Below, in pieces: positions 10,795-22,884 of a stretch of 64,000 nt of DNA (positions are counted from its first letter, which is position 1; the number at the start of each line of letters is the position of its first letter). Source of the DNA: Botryotinia globosa. Its lineage: Eukaryota; Ascomycota; Leotiomycetes; Helotiales; Sclerotiniaceae. Both the position numbers and the translations under genes were made by a program. The stretch lies in the NCBI GenBank assembly GCA_014898425.1, contig RCSZ01000001.1, forward strand, positions 248,001 through 312,000, given 5' to 3'. The notes under the pieces were generated by a model. It was given only the letters and a program-made list of their open reading frames with translations, searched no databases and was not told the DNA's origin.

Positions 10795-11639
10795 GGTAAA
10801 AACCCGGTACCCTTTTTCTTTGAGTACTGGAGGACGTCAAGATCCTATGTAACAAGATTCAATTCATTCGGTTCAATTTTACCTCGTTCACTTTGTATCT
10901 TGGTCTTTCACTTTGGAACCTAAACTACCAATTAATACATTCCTTTTGCATGCCTCTTTACGCCACGAGGATGAAGCGATTTTCTCCATTTTTCTTTTTC
11001 GCCGGTTGGTTGGGTTTTGGTCTAGGAAGCGAATGCACAAAAAAGGAGAAGGAGGAGAATGGGAGAAAGTTACATTACAATACTACTTACTTTGTTACTA
11101 ATACATGATGGATGGATTGATGGATGGGTAGGGATGAATAGGTGAAAGGATGACCTGGTTGGTGATGAAGGGTATGGAAAAGAGATACCTAGTATGCATT
11201 ATTATTGTACTCTATTTCTATCAGCGACGTAATGGATGAGATGAGATGACATGGATTCTGGATGGATATGTCTAGATGGATATGTCTAGATGGGAGATAT
11301 GGTTGTGGAGAGAAGAGGAGAGGAGAGCGCCGGGATAAAAGTTTCAATAAAAGAAAGGGATTTTATGCGTAGATGAACTGAACGATTCTGTATTGTACTG
11401 TACTGTGTATGTACTATGTAGTTCATCAGATGGTTGGTCAGAGCGAGGGGCAAGGGAAAAGAGATCCATAGAATAGAAAATGATTTCTGCATAGGTACTT
11501 GGGGAGATTTTCTTAGGTGTTGGATGGTTTGATGTGATGTGATGTGATGTGGTGAATGTAGTGGATGTAGTGGATGTGATGTGATATGATATGATGTAAT
11601 AAGATATGGTATAATGTGATATAGTAAGGTTATCTAATA

Positions 11640-13600
<1,961 letters not shown>

Positions 13601-14054
13601 TTAATATATTATTGTACCGGTAGGTAGCTGGAGGTAGGTATTCATACATTCCAACTCTATTAGGTTTAGCTGCGGGGAGAGAAATTATGTCATAATGTAG
13701 CTAATTACGAGTAGGTACCTAGGTAGCTATGAAGGAAGTGGTAAAAATACTTGGAGCTCGATTGATATCTATTACTCTGGAGTGGAGTATATTTTGTTAA
13801 TACATCTACTGTATCTACACAAAGGGAATCGGATTTAAAGATTAGAATCCTCGAGCTCACGGATTCATATCATAGCTCTATTGAGGAAGTTGGGAATTTC
13901 TGTATCTTGGATGTATATCTATATCTACGAATAAATCGAATCGAGAATCGCAGAGTCAAACCTCAAACGACCAATCTTTCACACGCGATCGATAGAAGCA
14001 TTAGGTGCATTTATATCTACAGATACATACAGCACACTACGACACGATATCACC

Positions 14055-14779
14055 ATGACCCCATCAAATCTCAAACACATCTCGCGTTCGCTTTCCAAAA
14101 GCTCGTCATCGATCTCGAGAGCGATATCTGCATCTATATCTACATCTACATGCTCTCCCACACACTCGCGGAGACAATTCGCCAGCACCGCTGCGAAGAA
14201 AGATCAGAATCGGATATATTCTCCGTATGTGATGTTATGTTCCCTTCCTCTTCCTCTTCCATTCCATTCCCATAAAATCAAATCGAGAAACCCAACCACT
14301 AACCCCAAAACAGCGTGCGCTATCCCCCCGATCTAGCTACATACATCAGTCTCAGCACATCCAGCTCCAAACCACTGCTAACTCTATGGAGCACCAGCTA
14401 CTGCAGCGCCTGCAAAACCATCTCTCCTCTGCTGCGCCAAATTCTCGAAGCGGGAGTGGGGGAGAAAGAAGGCGGAGTGCTGTTTGCGGAGGTGGAATAT
14501 GATGCGCCGGATATTATGAATGAGGGGCTGGGAATGCGCTATATGGTGCGCAGTGTACCGAGTCTGGTGGGGTTTTGGAGGGGGGAGGTGATGGGGGGAG
14601 GGGCGGAGGGGGTGGCTGGGAAAGGGGGGAGATTGGGGAGTAGAGAGATTCAGGAATTGGGGAGAGAGGGGTTGGAGGAGTGGGTGAGGGCGGCGGCTAG
14701 GAGAGGGGGGGAGTGGAGAGAGGGTCATCCTGGGGGAGAGGGACTTTTTGGGGGGTTGTGGAAGGGATGGGGGAATTGA
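14055..14779 (+). CDS. Mitochondrial thioredoxin-like protein
   Basis: join(14055..14224,14314..14779), 211 residues. The N-terminus is rich in Ser, Arg and Lys without acidic residues (MTPSNLKHISRSLSKSSSSI), typical of a mitochondrial presequence. After the 89-base intron (donor GTATGT, acceptor AACAG) the protein reads PVRYPPDLATYISL, then LLTLWSTSYCSACKTISPLL. This is a thioredoxin fold with a C-S-A-C active site in place of the canonical C-G-P-C. A beta strand VLFAEVEYDAPD and the motif MRYMVRSVPSLVGF, with the expected cis-Pro, follow. The C-terminal part is Gly-rich and GC-biased (GGG runs at 14580-14780). Thiol oxidoreductase activity is likely; the partner is unknown. Confidence 0.8.
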
Positions 14780-14921
14780 AGGGGGGGGGTGTTTGTAGTT
14801 GTAATTGTAGTTGTTGTTTTAGTTATATCTACATCTACATCACACATCTCAAACCCCCCTCTACCCGTCTACCCAACCATCCACCATCTACAATCCACCC
14901 ACAATCCACAATCCAAACAAC

Positions 14922-14964
14922 AATGGGGGCAAGCCCCCAAACCCCCTAGCTCGCTGCGCTCGAG
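14922..14964 (+). repeat. GC-rich palindromic module B
   Basis: ATGGGGGCAAGCCCCCAAA then CTAGCTCGCTGCGCTCGAG. It matches module B at 437-476 with few differences. Confidence 0.85.
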
Positions 14965-15114
14965 GATGGTGTTTTATATTTATATTTTATTGTTTGGCTG
15001 TTTGGTTGGTTGTTTATGGATAGACATGTAATGTTATGTAGATATCTTTATTCAGATAGCTGGATGATTGATAGAAGATGGTTGAATAGATGAATGGGTA
15101 AATAATTAAATAGT

Positions 15115-15162
15115 CTGCCTCCATGGCAATGGCCCCCGGAGGGCCAGCGGAGCGTCATTTTG
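15115..15162 (+). repeat. GC-rich palindromic module A
   Basis: It contains GCCTCCATGGCAATGG and CCCCGGAGGGCCAGCGGAG. The core TGGCCC/GGGCCA can pair around the loop CCGGA. It matches 379-423 and, inverted, 21358-21405. Confidence 0.85.
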
Positions 15163-15658
15163 AATGGGGAAGGGGGGAAGAAGGGGGAATATTGGAATGG
15201 AAATAATAGGGAGTTTGAAGGAATCATAGAGGAATAATAGAGAGAATGAGGATGAGGATTAGAGAGGAAAGAAGAAAGAAAAAATGACAATGGAAGAATG
15301 GAATCGAAGTACAATATCAGATATATATTCGGATCATGGAATGAATCGTATCTTCTTCAACTTGGACTTGGACTTGGACTTGTGACTTTGATTTTCTTTC
15401 GAGCGTGAAATGAAGATTGTGTTGTGTTTTGAGGTTTTATTCTGCTGTTTCCTGCGCTGCGCTGCTCTGCTCTGCTGTTATTTTCGCTTGTCTCTTGTTT
15501 CTGTCTCTTGTTTCTGTTTCTGTTTCAATTGCCGTCATATTCGTGATCTCAATCCAATCCAATCCAATCACATCACATCCCGTCGCATCACAAATCCCTC
15601 ATGCTCAGGAAATATAGATACCGACGAGTTTCCCATCTTCCTATTCTTGCTTCCCCCA

Positions 15659-16281
15659 TCACGCAACATAAAATACCTCTTCCACGCTCTTCCACCAGCC
15701 CCTCTCATCCGTACTCCCTGTGCTACCCTCGACCAAACTCTCCTGATACGAATCCGTCATGGCCCACCACTCGCGCACTTTGGGATTTTCCCGCATCTTC
15801 TCCATGTCTCCTGCATAGTCATAGCCGACGTATTTGAATGATGCGAAGAGGAGATTGTGTTGGGGATCGTAGTGGATGGAATCTAGGTGGGGGATTAGTT
15901 ATTGATTGTTTGACTCGAGAATGGGAAATGGGAAAAGAAGAGAAAGGAAGGAAGAAAGAAAGAAAGAAAGGGAATAAGCCTACAATCCTCCATATAACAC
16001 TCCTTGATCTGTTTCAAGACCTCGGGCCAAACCCGTGCATGACACTCCTTGTACAATTCCACGCATTCCGGCTTGATTTTCACAATCTGCGCGATGCGTT
16101 TTCCTTGATTCTTTAATTTTTGGGTGGGAGCGGGAAAGGTTCCCGAGGGGCCGGAGGGAGTGAGAGGGGAGAGGGGAGAGAAGGGATGGGATTGTGAGTG
16201 GGAGAGTCGGTGGGAGGATTGAGGAGGGGGGTTGCGTGGTGACCACATTTTGGGGGAGGGAGAACGGGGATTTGTCCACAT
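15659..16281 (-). CDS. L-rhamnose mutarotase (RhaM family)
   Basis: complement(join(15659..15882,15984..16281)), 173 residues from the ATG at 16281, or 162 from the one at 16248. The core reads GKRIAQIVKIKPECVELYKE, then CHARVWPEVLKQIKECYMED, then after the intron YSIHYDPQHNLLFASFKYVG. Near the C-terminus are PKVREWWAMTDSYQESL and WWKSVEEVFYVA. The dimeric alpha-beta barrel, conserved His/Tyr/Trp-Trp and the length fit PF05336. The enzyme interconverts alpha- and beta-L-rhamnopyranose. The 101-base intron has donor TTGTAGGC and acceptor CACCTAG. The first 60 or so residues are Ser/Pro-rich with a repeated MW-NP/RN-P pattern and are not conserved in the family. The frame stays open further upstream through microsatellites, so the start is uncertain. 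No other rhamnose-pathway gene is nearby. Confidence 0.9.
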
Positions 16282-16399
16282 TTTGGAGGAGGTGGTGAAG
16301 GTGGTGGTGGTGGTGGTGGTGGTGGTGGTATTGGTGTTGAGGAGTATAGACAGGCGAGTTGGGGTAAAGAAGGGTGTGAGGTTGTTGGATGATGATCTG

Positions 16400-16460
16400 G
16401 TGAGTGAGTGAGTGAGTGAGTGAGTGAGTGAGTGAGTGGGTGAGTGGGTGAGTGAGTGAA
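16400..16460. repeat. GAGT tetranucleotide microsatellite
   Basis: About 10 GAGT units followed by degenerate GGGT/GAGT units, just upstream of the rhamnose mutarotase gene. Confidence 0.9.
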
Positions 16461-16694
16461 TAAGGTATCTCTCGACAATGGTTTGAAGATGTCCTGTCGT
16501 GATGTGACGTATTGTAACCTGATGATATACAATGCAATGTATGCAATGGATGCAATGTATGCAATGTATATAGTAAAGACAAGAATAAAGTATAGAATCC
16601 AAAGAAGCTCTCTCGCGAATCTTAACCCGAGTACGCAAGTCCGACGTAAGGTATTCTACAAATCGGCGATATGGACGGGATTGGATCGATGCGG

Positions 16695-16808
16695 GGTCTT
16701 TATTTATTTATTTATTTGTGAAATAATTTATTTATTTATTTATTTGTGAAATAATTTATTTATTTATTTATTTGTGAAATAATTTATTTATTTATTTATT
16801 TATTTATT
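16695..16808. repeat. ATTT repeat in a 30-base higher-order tandem
   Basis: Runs of TTTA are interrupted three times by TTTGTGAAATAATT, so the array has a higher-order period of about 31 bases. Confidence 0.9.
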
Positions 16809-17899
16809 CATGTCTAGACTGTATCTACTCTACATGATTTGATATCAAATATAACCGATTTGATATCAAATATAACCTCCTTTAACCTTACACATTCTAC
16901 TCGCATGGAAAAATTATCCGGAAAAATCCAAGAACGTCTAGATGATACTCGGATTGTGAGTTGGATACCTACATCTACAATACATCTACAATACCTTTCT
17001 CCTATTTGTTCATCATCATCATCGCCCCTCATTACCGAGAGGTATGAATGCAACGAGATTTCTAATCGCTCCAACCGAGTTCTAACTTCTGAGAGGATTC
17101 CTCAAACTCCGAAAAACGCAATGGCATTTCTCCACTCTTATGTACGATGTGATGTAGACTGTAGTACTTATTACTGTACATTCAAGCTTTGGATGCTCCG
17201 AATTGAATCCGCCCGTGGAAGTTCCTGTTCTCGTGGTACATAACTTGTATGGGATAGATGGGTTGGCTGGAGCTAAAAGCTATCCAATGTCCATGGATGA
17301 GCTAGATGACATGGCATCTATAGCTTGGTACCATCTACCCCACGAGAGTGTTAGTCAAACCGTCAATTGAGTACAAGTAGATATTAGATATAAATATACT
17401 AAGTAATCTTACAAAGTATTGATATAATCTTGAATTTGTCTTGCTTCCGGTGAGCTCACGTCGTAGTTTCCTAGAGCACTTGGTCAAAAAGAGATGAGGA
17501 TGTATTTCCATAATTTCTCCAGGTGTTTTATATAATATAATATATATTTAGAGTATATCTTACTATATAGGTATATATACAATAAAATTAACAAAAATCA
17601 ACATCTCTCTCAAATTCTTCATCAAGTTCTCATTCATTCATTCATTCATTCATTCATTCATTCATTCATCCATCCATTACTAATATCAATATTCAAACCT
17701 TCAAATACAATTTTCAACCACATTCCTTCGCTTACCAAAAAAGCTTCAATCTCAATCTCAATCTCAATCTCAATCTCAACCTCACCATCCATCCATCCAT
17801 ATCATACTGTACATTATCATCCCCGCCGTGCCCGCCAAATTTTATTTCCTCAATTTCATCATCTTCTCACGTGCCTATAATTTTTATATCAAAAAAACC

Positions 17900-19104
17900 A
17901 TGTCCACCACCACCCGTTCCATCCCACCTCTCTTAACACCCTATCTTTCTCTCCCCTCAGAATCCTCTTTGATTCTCCTCACAGGTGTATTGGGCGCAGG
18001 TACAAATTGGCTTTTATTAAGATATCTAAGTTCGATATTTTCACCTAGGGCGGAGAAAAATGGAGAAGGAGATGCAGAAGGAGAGGGAGAGGGAGAGGTA
18101 AAAGTGGTATTTTTGAGTTTCATGAGGGATATGGGGTTTTGGAGAGAGGGGGCTAGGAAGATTGTATGTTTTATTTTCCTATGTTTTTTGTGTTTTTTTG
18201 GAAGGGGGGGGGATCTTTCTGTTTCAAGGGACATTGGGTATTGGAGGAGAAGATGGAGAAGGGCTGTTTGAAGGAGATGTATGAGTTTGAAGATATCCGA
18301 GCAATCTAGGAGTGGGAATACAAAGTTGTATTTTTTCCCCCTATACTATGTTCCATGAACTTTCTCAAGTGAGAAGAGGAATCAACAAATATGAAGAAAA
18401 TCTTCTCTAACCCTCGACCTTGATTTCTCCTCTCACCAACCACTTTTCATCTTCTCCCTCCTATCCATCATCATACTCATAATCATAATCCTCACTAACA
18501 TCCCATCCAGAATCTCGACCTCGACAAATTAACCCTCCAATCCCGCTTTCTCTTCCTCGACGGTCTCAGCTCTCTCCACCTCCCACAAACCCAACCTCCC
18601 GCCCCAGGAACAGGAACCCCTCTCACATCCCCCCTCCTCCCCTCCATCTCCCACCTCCTCACCAAAGCCATCACCTCTCTCTCTTCCTCTCCCGGAAAAA
18701 TAATCCTCATCCTGGACTCCCCCGATTTCCTCATCGCCAGTACCCCCTCCCCAGAAACCTTCACTCAAGAATTGCATTCCCTCCTCCTCTCCCTCCGCTC
18801 CCTCCCCCCCATCCACTCCACCATCCTCACCCTCTCAATCGATACTCCTCTCCTCACCCCCCACCCCCAAACACCCCTCGCAACCAGCACCTCCGCATTC
18901 ACCACCACCCTCGCGCACGAAGCAGATTTGATCCTCAGCACGCGTCTGCTCGATACCGGCGCGGCGCGAGACGTAAGTGGAGTATTGCGTATCACAGCAG
19001 GTGGAAATCCGAGTGAGGGTGGTAAAGAAGGAGTAGAGGAAAAAGAACTTTTGTATTTTGTAGGTGGAGATGGGAGTGTGAGGGTTTTTGAGAGGGGGCA
19101 GTAG
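17900..19104 (+). CDS. ELP6: Elongator complex subunit 6 (Elp6)
   Basis: join(17900..18163,18511..19104), 285 residues. The ATG at 17900 begins MSTTTRSIPPLLTPYLSLP. ESSLILLTGVLGAGTNWLLL is the degenerate RecA-like first strand and loop. VVFLSFMRDMGFWREGARK joins across a 347-base intron to NLDLDKLTLQSRFLFLDGL. GKIILILDSPDFLIA is the Walker-B-like strand. Elp4-Elp5-Elp6 form a RecA-fold hexameric ring of the Elongator tRNA-modification complex (U34 wobble). The order and spacing match Elp6, which typically lacks a true Walker A. The intron is long for this genome; an extra exon inside it is possible but not needed. Acidic loop GEGDAEGEGEGE at residues 57-68. Confidence 0.85.
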
Positions 19105-20243
19105 GTGGTGGATGGATTGAGGATATGGATGTGAGTATAGATTAGAGTGCAAGGGATAAAATTGTATTTTCATTTTTCCTTTTACTTTTATGGTGAGGGG
19201 TGATGAATTTGGGGTTATTGATATGATATTGGGGTTTTTGATATGAAGTGATGAGAAAGAGATAGATCAATATTACGAGGGGGGAAAGGGGGTATGAATA
19301 GAAGTATTCAATCCAATCCAATCCAATCCAATCCAATCCAATCCAATCCAATCCAATCCAATCCAATCCAATCCAATCCAATCCAATCCAATCCAATCCA
19401 ATCCAATCCAATCCAAATATAATCCACTCCCACTCCCCATTTCCCTTTCTATCCCTTCCCTTCCCTCTATTCTCACCTCACTTCCAATCTCAAATATAAT
19501 AGCCTATCTAAATACCTCTATTTATCCATTTATATTATATACCATACCATACCATACCATGCTATATACTATACCATATACTATTGTAATCCAACTATCC
19601 ATTCATACACATATAACCACCCTAAATCATTCATACCATATAATCCTACCTACCACCTACCACTACCACATACCTAGATACATCTATACGCATGTAAACA
19701 TTAATCACAAGGATTATAAAACGATTCGTCTGCAAAAGAGAAATAGACATCTTTAACATTCGTCATTCGTCATTCGTCATTCCTCACTCATCATTCATCA
19801 TTAATCATCTACCTTCCCATTCACATCCCCATTCAAATCCAAATTCCCATCATCACAAAATCCATATTTAAATCCATCAACCAAAACCGTATACACTTCA
19901 CAAATCCCAAACCTTACATATCACAAAGAAATAATTCTCATCATCACAAAATTCTTGGAATTGCAAACGATGGAATTTTTGCTAGAGAACATGTCATGTA
20001 ATGTCATGTCTTTATAAAAATTGGCATGCACCCAACCCACTTCATACCCTCATACGATCCACGAAGACATTCATGCGACCCGAGTTTTTTGAACTTCGCA
20101 TACACTCATCAAAAAAAAAGATTTCTCAATAAATGTAGCTTTCATTCCCAGTTCTCTAGCAGATCAAAAAAGCCATTCATTCGCCAACCCTTTCGACGCT
20201 ATTGATTCCATCCCACGCAAGCTGACCAAATTGTTGTAAACAT
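19105..20243. other. Spacer with AATCC satellite and other short repeats
   Basis: Convergent 3' ends of Elp6 and eL37. It contains the ATCCA run at 19309-19416, ATACC-type repeats (about 19540-19565) and a CATTCGT/CATTCAT repeat (19758-19805). No coding region is supported. Confidence 0.6.
19309..19416. repeat. ATCCA pentanucleotide microsatellite, about 21 copies
   Basis: An uninterrupted ATCCA run. Because it is a five-base unit it stays open in several frames and creates artificial DWIGL-type open frames. Confidence 0.97.
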
Positions 20244-20911
20244 TTACTCGGATTTAGTGGCTGGTCCTCTAGCTCCCTTTGGTACACCGGTTTGGAATCC
20301 ATTCTTGAATCTTCTTGGAACTTCCTTCATGTGACGCATGCGACCGGTACCGGTGGTCTTTCTTCTCTTGGCCTTCTCACCCCAGTTATCTGTTCAATGA
20401 TATATTAGCATATATTCGTATTGTTGCTCATCTTTTTATTTCTCCTTCGTGTATCGATGATTGGAGGTAGGAGTGTATCGTGAATATTGCTGAATCGATT
20501 TGCTGATAAAGATGAATGGATGGAGAGAACGTATATATTGACGGGTCTTGGCTGCTGGGTAACCGCATCCTGAACAGGTGTGCTTTTGGATGTGGAGAGA
20601 TCTGCGACCTATAAATTGATACCAGAATACATCAGCCTTGCACTCTTCTTCTTGAACCTCATCCCAAATCCATAAAATTAAATCCTCGATCAATTGTCCA
20701 TCTCTTGATCCGCGACTTCATCATTTCCTCCTCTTCGTCCCAAAAGATTGGATTCAAAACTAACCGCAACGTCTGCACAAAGTGTGCGTCTTGTTGTGAC
20801 GCTTTCCGAAACTGGAAGTTCCCTTGGCTGTAATTCAAATCATCATCAGTATTGAGATCCTCGTTGGTTGTTGATATGTAATATATCGAGATTCGAAGGT
20901 TACGCACTCAT
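20244..20911 (-). CDS. RPL37: 60S ribosomal protein eL37 (L37)
   Basis: complement(join(20244..20389,20537..20608,20765..20827,20908..20911)), 94 residues. The first exon is only ATGA. Exon 2 gives [20 protein letters not shown], exon 3 [20 protein letters not shown], exon 4 [20 protein letters not shown] and then a Lys/Arg-rich tail. The C-x2-C plus C-x2-C zinc ribbon is intact and the length is normal for the family. Tiny first exons are usual in ribosomal genes. The third intron is odd. Keeping the conserved Q-Y-N-W junction needs an exon end at 20537, and the intron would then begin with AT (ATATACGT) in place of GT. The only canonical GT donor nearby (20530-20529) would insert two residues (I-H). 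Confidence 0.93.
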
Positions 20912-21357
20912 TTTGAATTAGGAACTGTGGAATTAAATTGTCAGCGATTGTCTAGATAATAAGACGTAGGATGGCACAAAATTGGCGATAACGTACCTTG
21001 GGGTTGTCGTGGGGTTGTCGTTGGTTTCAATATCTCGACTTTTTTTCGATGAGCAATGCAGGCTTAATCGCGAAATAGTGGGAAATTTGGAAAACCCTAA
21101 CTTGATCATGTGATTATCGAAGCGAGATATGGAGGACCGTGCAGGGTTAGAATTTTGGAGATGCCTCAGAACCTAAACTCTTATCATATCAATCTTCAGT
21201 CGGCAGTGAGGTCTAGTGAATATATATATAATTTAAGTATAAATATACAAACAAATGATCAATATACGAAAACCCTAAATAAATGTTATATTGTGGTTTT
21301 ATGAGATCATATTTTCAATGGTTTATAATAAGTTTTTAATTTCAAGAGACTTTTAAT

Positions 21358-21405
21358 AATGACGCTCCGCTGGCCCTCCGGGGGCCACTGCCGTGGAGGC
21401 AGAAT
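21358..21405 (-). repeat. GC-rich palindromic module A (inverted copy)
   Basis: ATGACGCTCCGCTGGCCC then TCCGGGGGCCACTGCC, then GTGGAGGCAG. It is the reverse complement of the module at 379-423 and 15115-15162. Confidence 0.85.
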
Positions 21406-21562
21406 AGGTATATATTATTAGAAATAGATATTTTGATGATTTTACATCTTCTATATCTCTATTTACTAATAAGCCTTTTCATTGCAGGAATACTCCTATC
21501 CTATGATGATTATTCATCTTCTATCCCTCTACTGGCTCGGCCTTGAAGACATAATTAATATA

Positions 21563-21664
<102 letters not shown>

Positions 21665-22260
21665 CATCACAAAAAGATATTTTAATGATTCTTCATTTCA
21701 TATGAATTCTTCTACTCACTCAACTCAGCCTCTCCTTTCCTCTTTCACCTACTCAAATCCAAACCCATTATTATAGAGACAGAATAGATTTGATTAGAGA
21801 GAGATATTTTGGTTATTTTATCTCCTCTCCTCTTCTTTAACCCCCCTATCCAAAACACCCCATCAACAGCGCAACCACCTTCCATCATCAACCCAAGATC
21901 ACCGATTGCCATAGAAGCAGAAGTTTTGTGATTGAGATATCAGAACAGAATCATTTCCAATTTCTCTCCTCTCTCCTCTCTCCTCTCCCCTACCCTCTCT
22001 CCACCCAAGCAAAACAACAAAATAACAAAAGAATTCCCAATCACCAGAAACACATAGAACATATAGAACATCCTCCTAAAACAAGATAACAAAATAAAAA
22101 AAATAAAAATGTGAGAAAGATATTTTGGATTTCTATGTACTCGACTATGTATGTATGTATTCTTCTTCCCTCTTCCCTCTTCCCCCTCCCTCTTCCCTTC
22201 CTCTCCCCTTCCCCTCCACATTCATCAATCCTATCAAAAGAAACGGGTATCTTAATTCTC

Positions 22261-22496
22261 CATCTCCATCTCCATCTCCATCTCCATCTCCATCTCCATC
22301 TCCATCTCCATCTCCATCTCCATCTCCATCTCCATCTCCATCTCCATCTCCATCTCCATCTCCATCTCCATCTCCATCTCCATCTCCATCTCCATCTCCA
22401 TCTCCATCTCCATCTCCATCTCCATCTCCATCTCCATCTCCATCTCCATCTCCATCTCCATCTCCATCTCCATCTCCATCTCCATCTCCATCTCCA
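22261..22496. repeat. CATCTC hexanucleotide microsatellite, about 39 copies
   Basis: A nearly perfect CATCTC array, followed by CACTTC variants (22499-22525). The six-base unit leaves every frame open on both strands (His-Leu, Pro-Ser, Gly-Asp, Met-Glu, Trp-Arg repeats). Confidence 0.98.
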
Positions 22497-22884
22497 TTTC
22501 CACTTCCACTTCCACTTCCACTTCCATCTATCCAACTCAACTACTCCGACCCCCAAGCTCTCATCTCATACTATCCAGACTCCCCCTTCTCTCTCTATCT
22601 ATCAGTACATTACGCTCCTTCAATTCTATTCGGCCGTTTCCCATGCACACATCAAGGAATAATCTATTAACAACCCACTCAATCCGTATACACAACCACC
22701 ATCTCCATCTCAAAATCTTCTCCTCCCCATCGCTAAATATGTAAAATCCAAAAACCACCCAAGTACCATACGCCATACCCCTCATATACAAGAACTCCAG
22801 CGCCATTACTCCCCCTAAAATTCCCCCTCAATTCCTGCCATCTTAATCTCCCCCTCCCCCATCTTCTACACAACCATAAAATAA

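Larger units (their letters stand above)
14780..15658. other. Spacer with two GC-rich modules
   Basis: Between the convergent thioredoxin-like and rhamnose mutarotase genes. Besides the GC-rich modules described separately it holds ACATCTACATC and ATCCACAATCC repeats. No coding region is supported. Confidence 0.6.
16282..17899. other. Intergenic spacer with tri- and tetranucleotide repeats
   Basis: A divergent promoter region between rhamnose mutarotase and Elp6. It contains a GGT run (about 16302-16329), a GAGT run (about 16400-16460), three blocks of ATTT separated by GTGAAATA (16695-16808) and an ATTC run (17634-17668). A CAATCT run lies at about 17748-17780. An open frame of 134 codons at 16839-17243 shows no domain and is not accepted. 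Confidence 0.6.

Noticed and set aside
15410..15841. 143-codon plus-strand frame
   Set aside because: Overlaps antisense to the rhamnose mutarotase exon and has no domain.
16839..17243. 134-codon plus-strand frame
   Set aside because: No domain, ordinary composition, no splice partners; likely chance.
19142..19476. Open frames with DWIGL repeats
   Set aside because: Translation of the ATCCA microsatellite.
22111..22670. Long open frames of 91 to 183 codons on both strands
   Set aside because: They are translations of the CATCTC array; low complexity in all frames.
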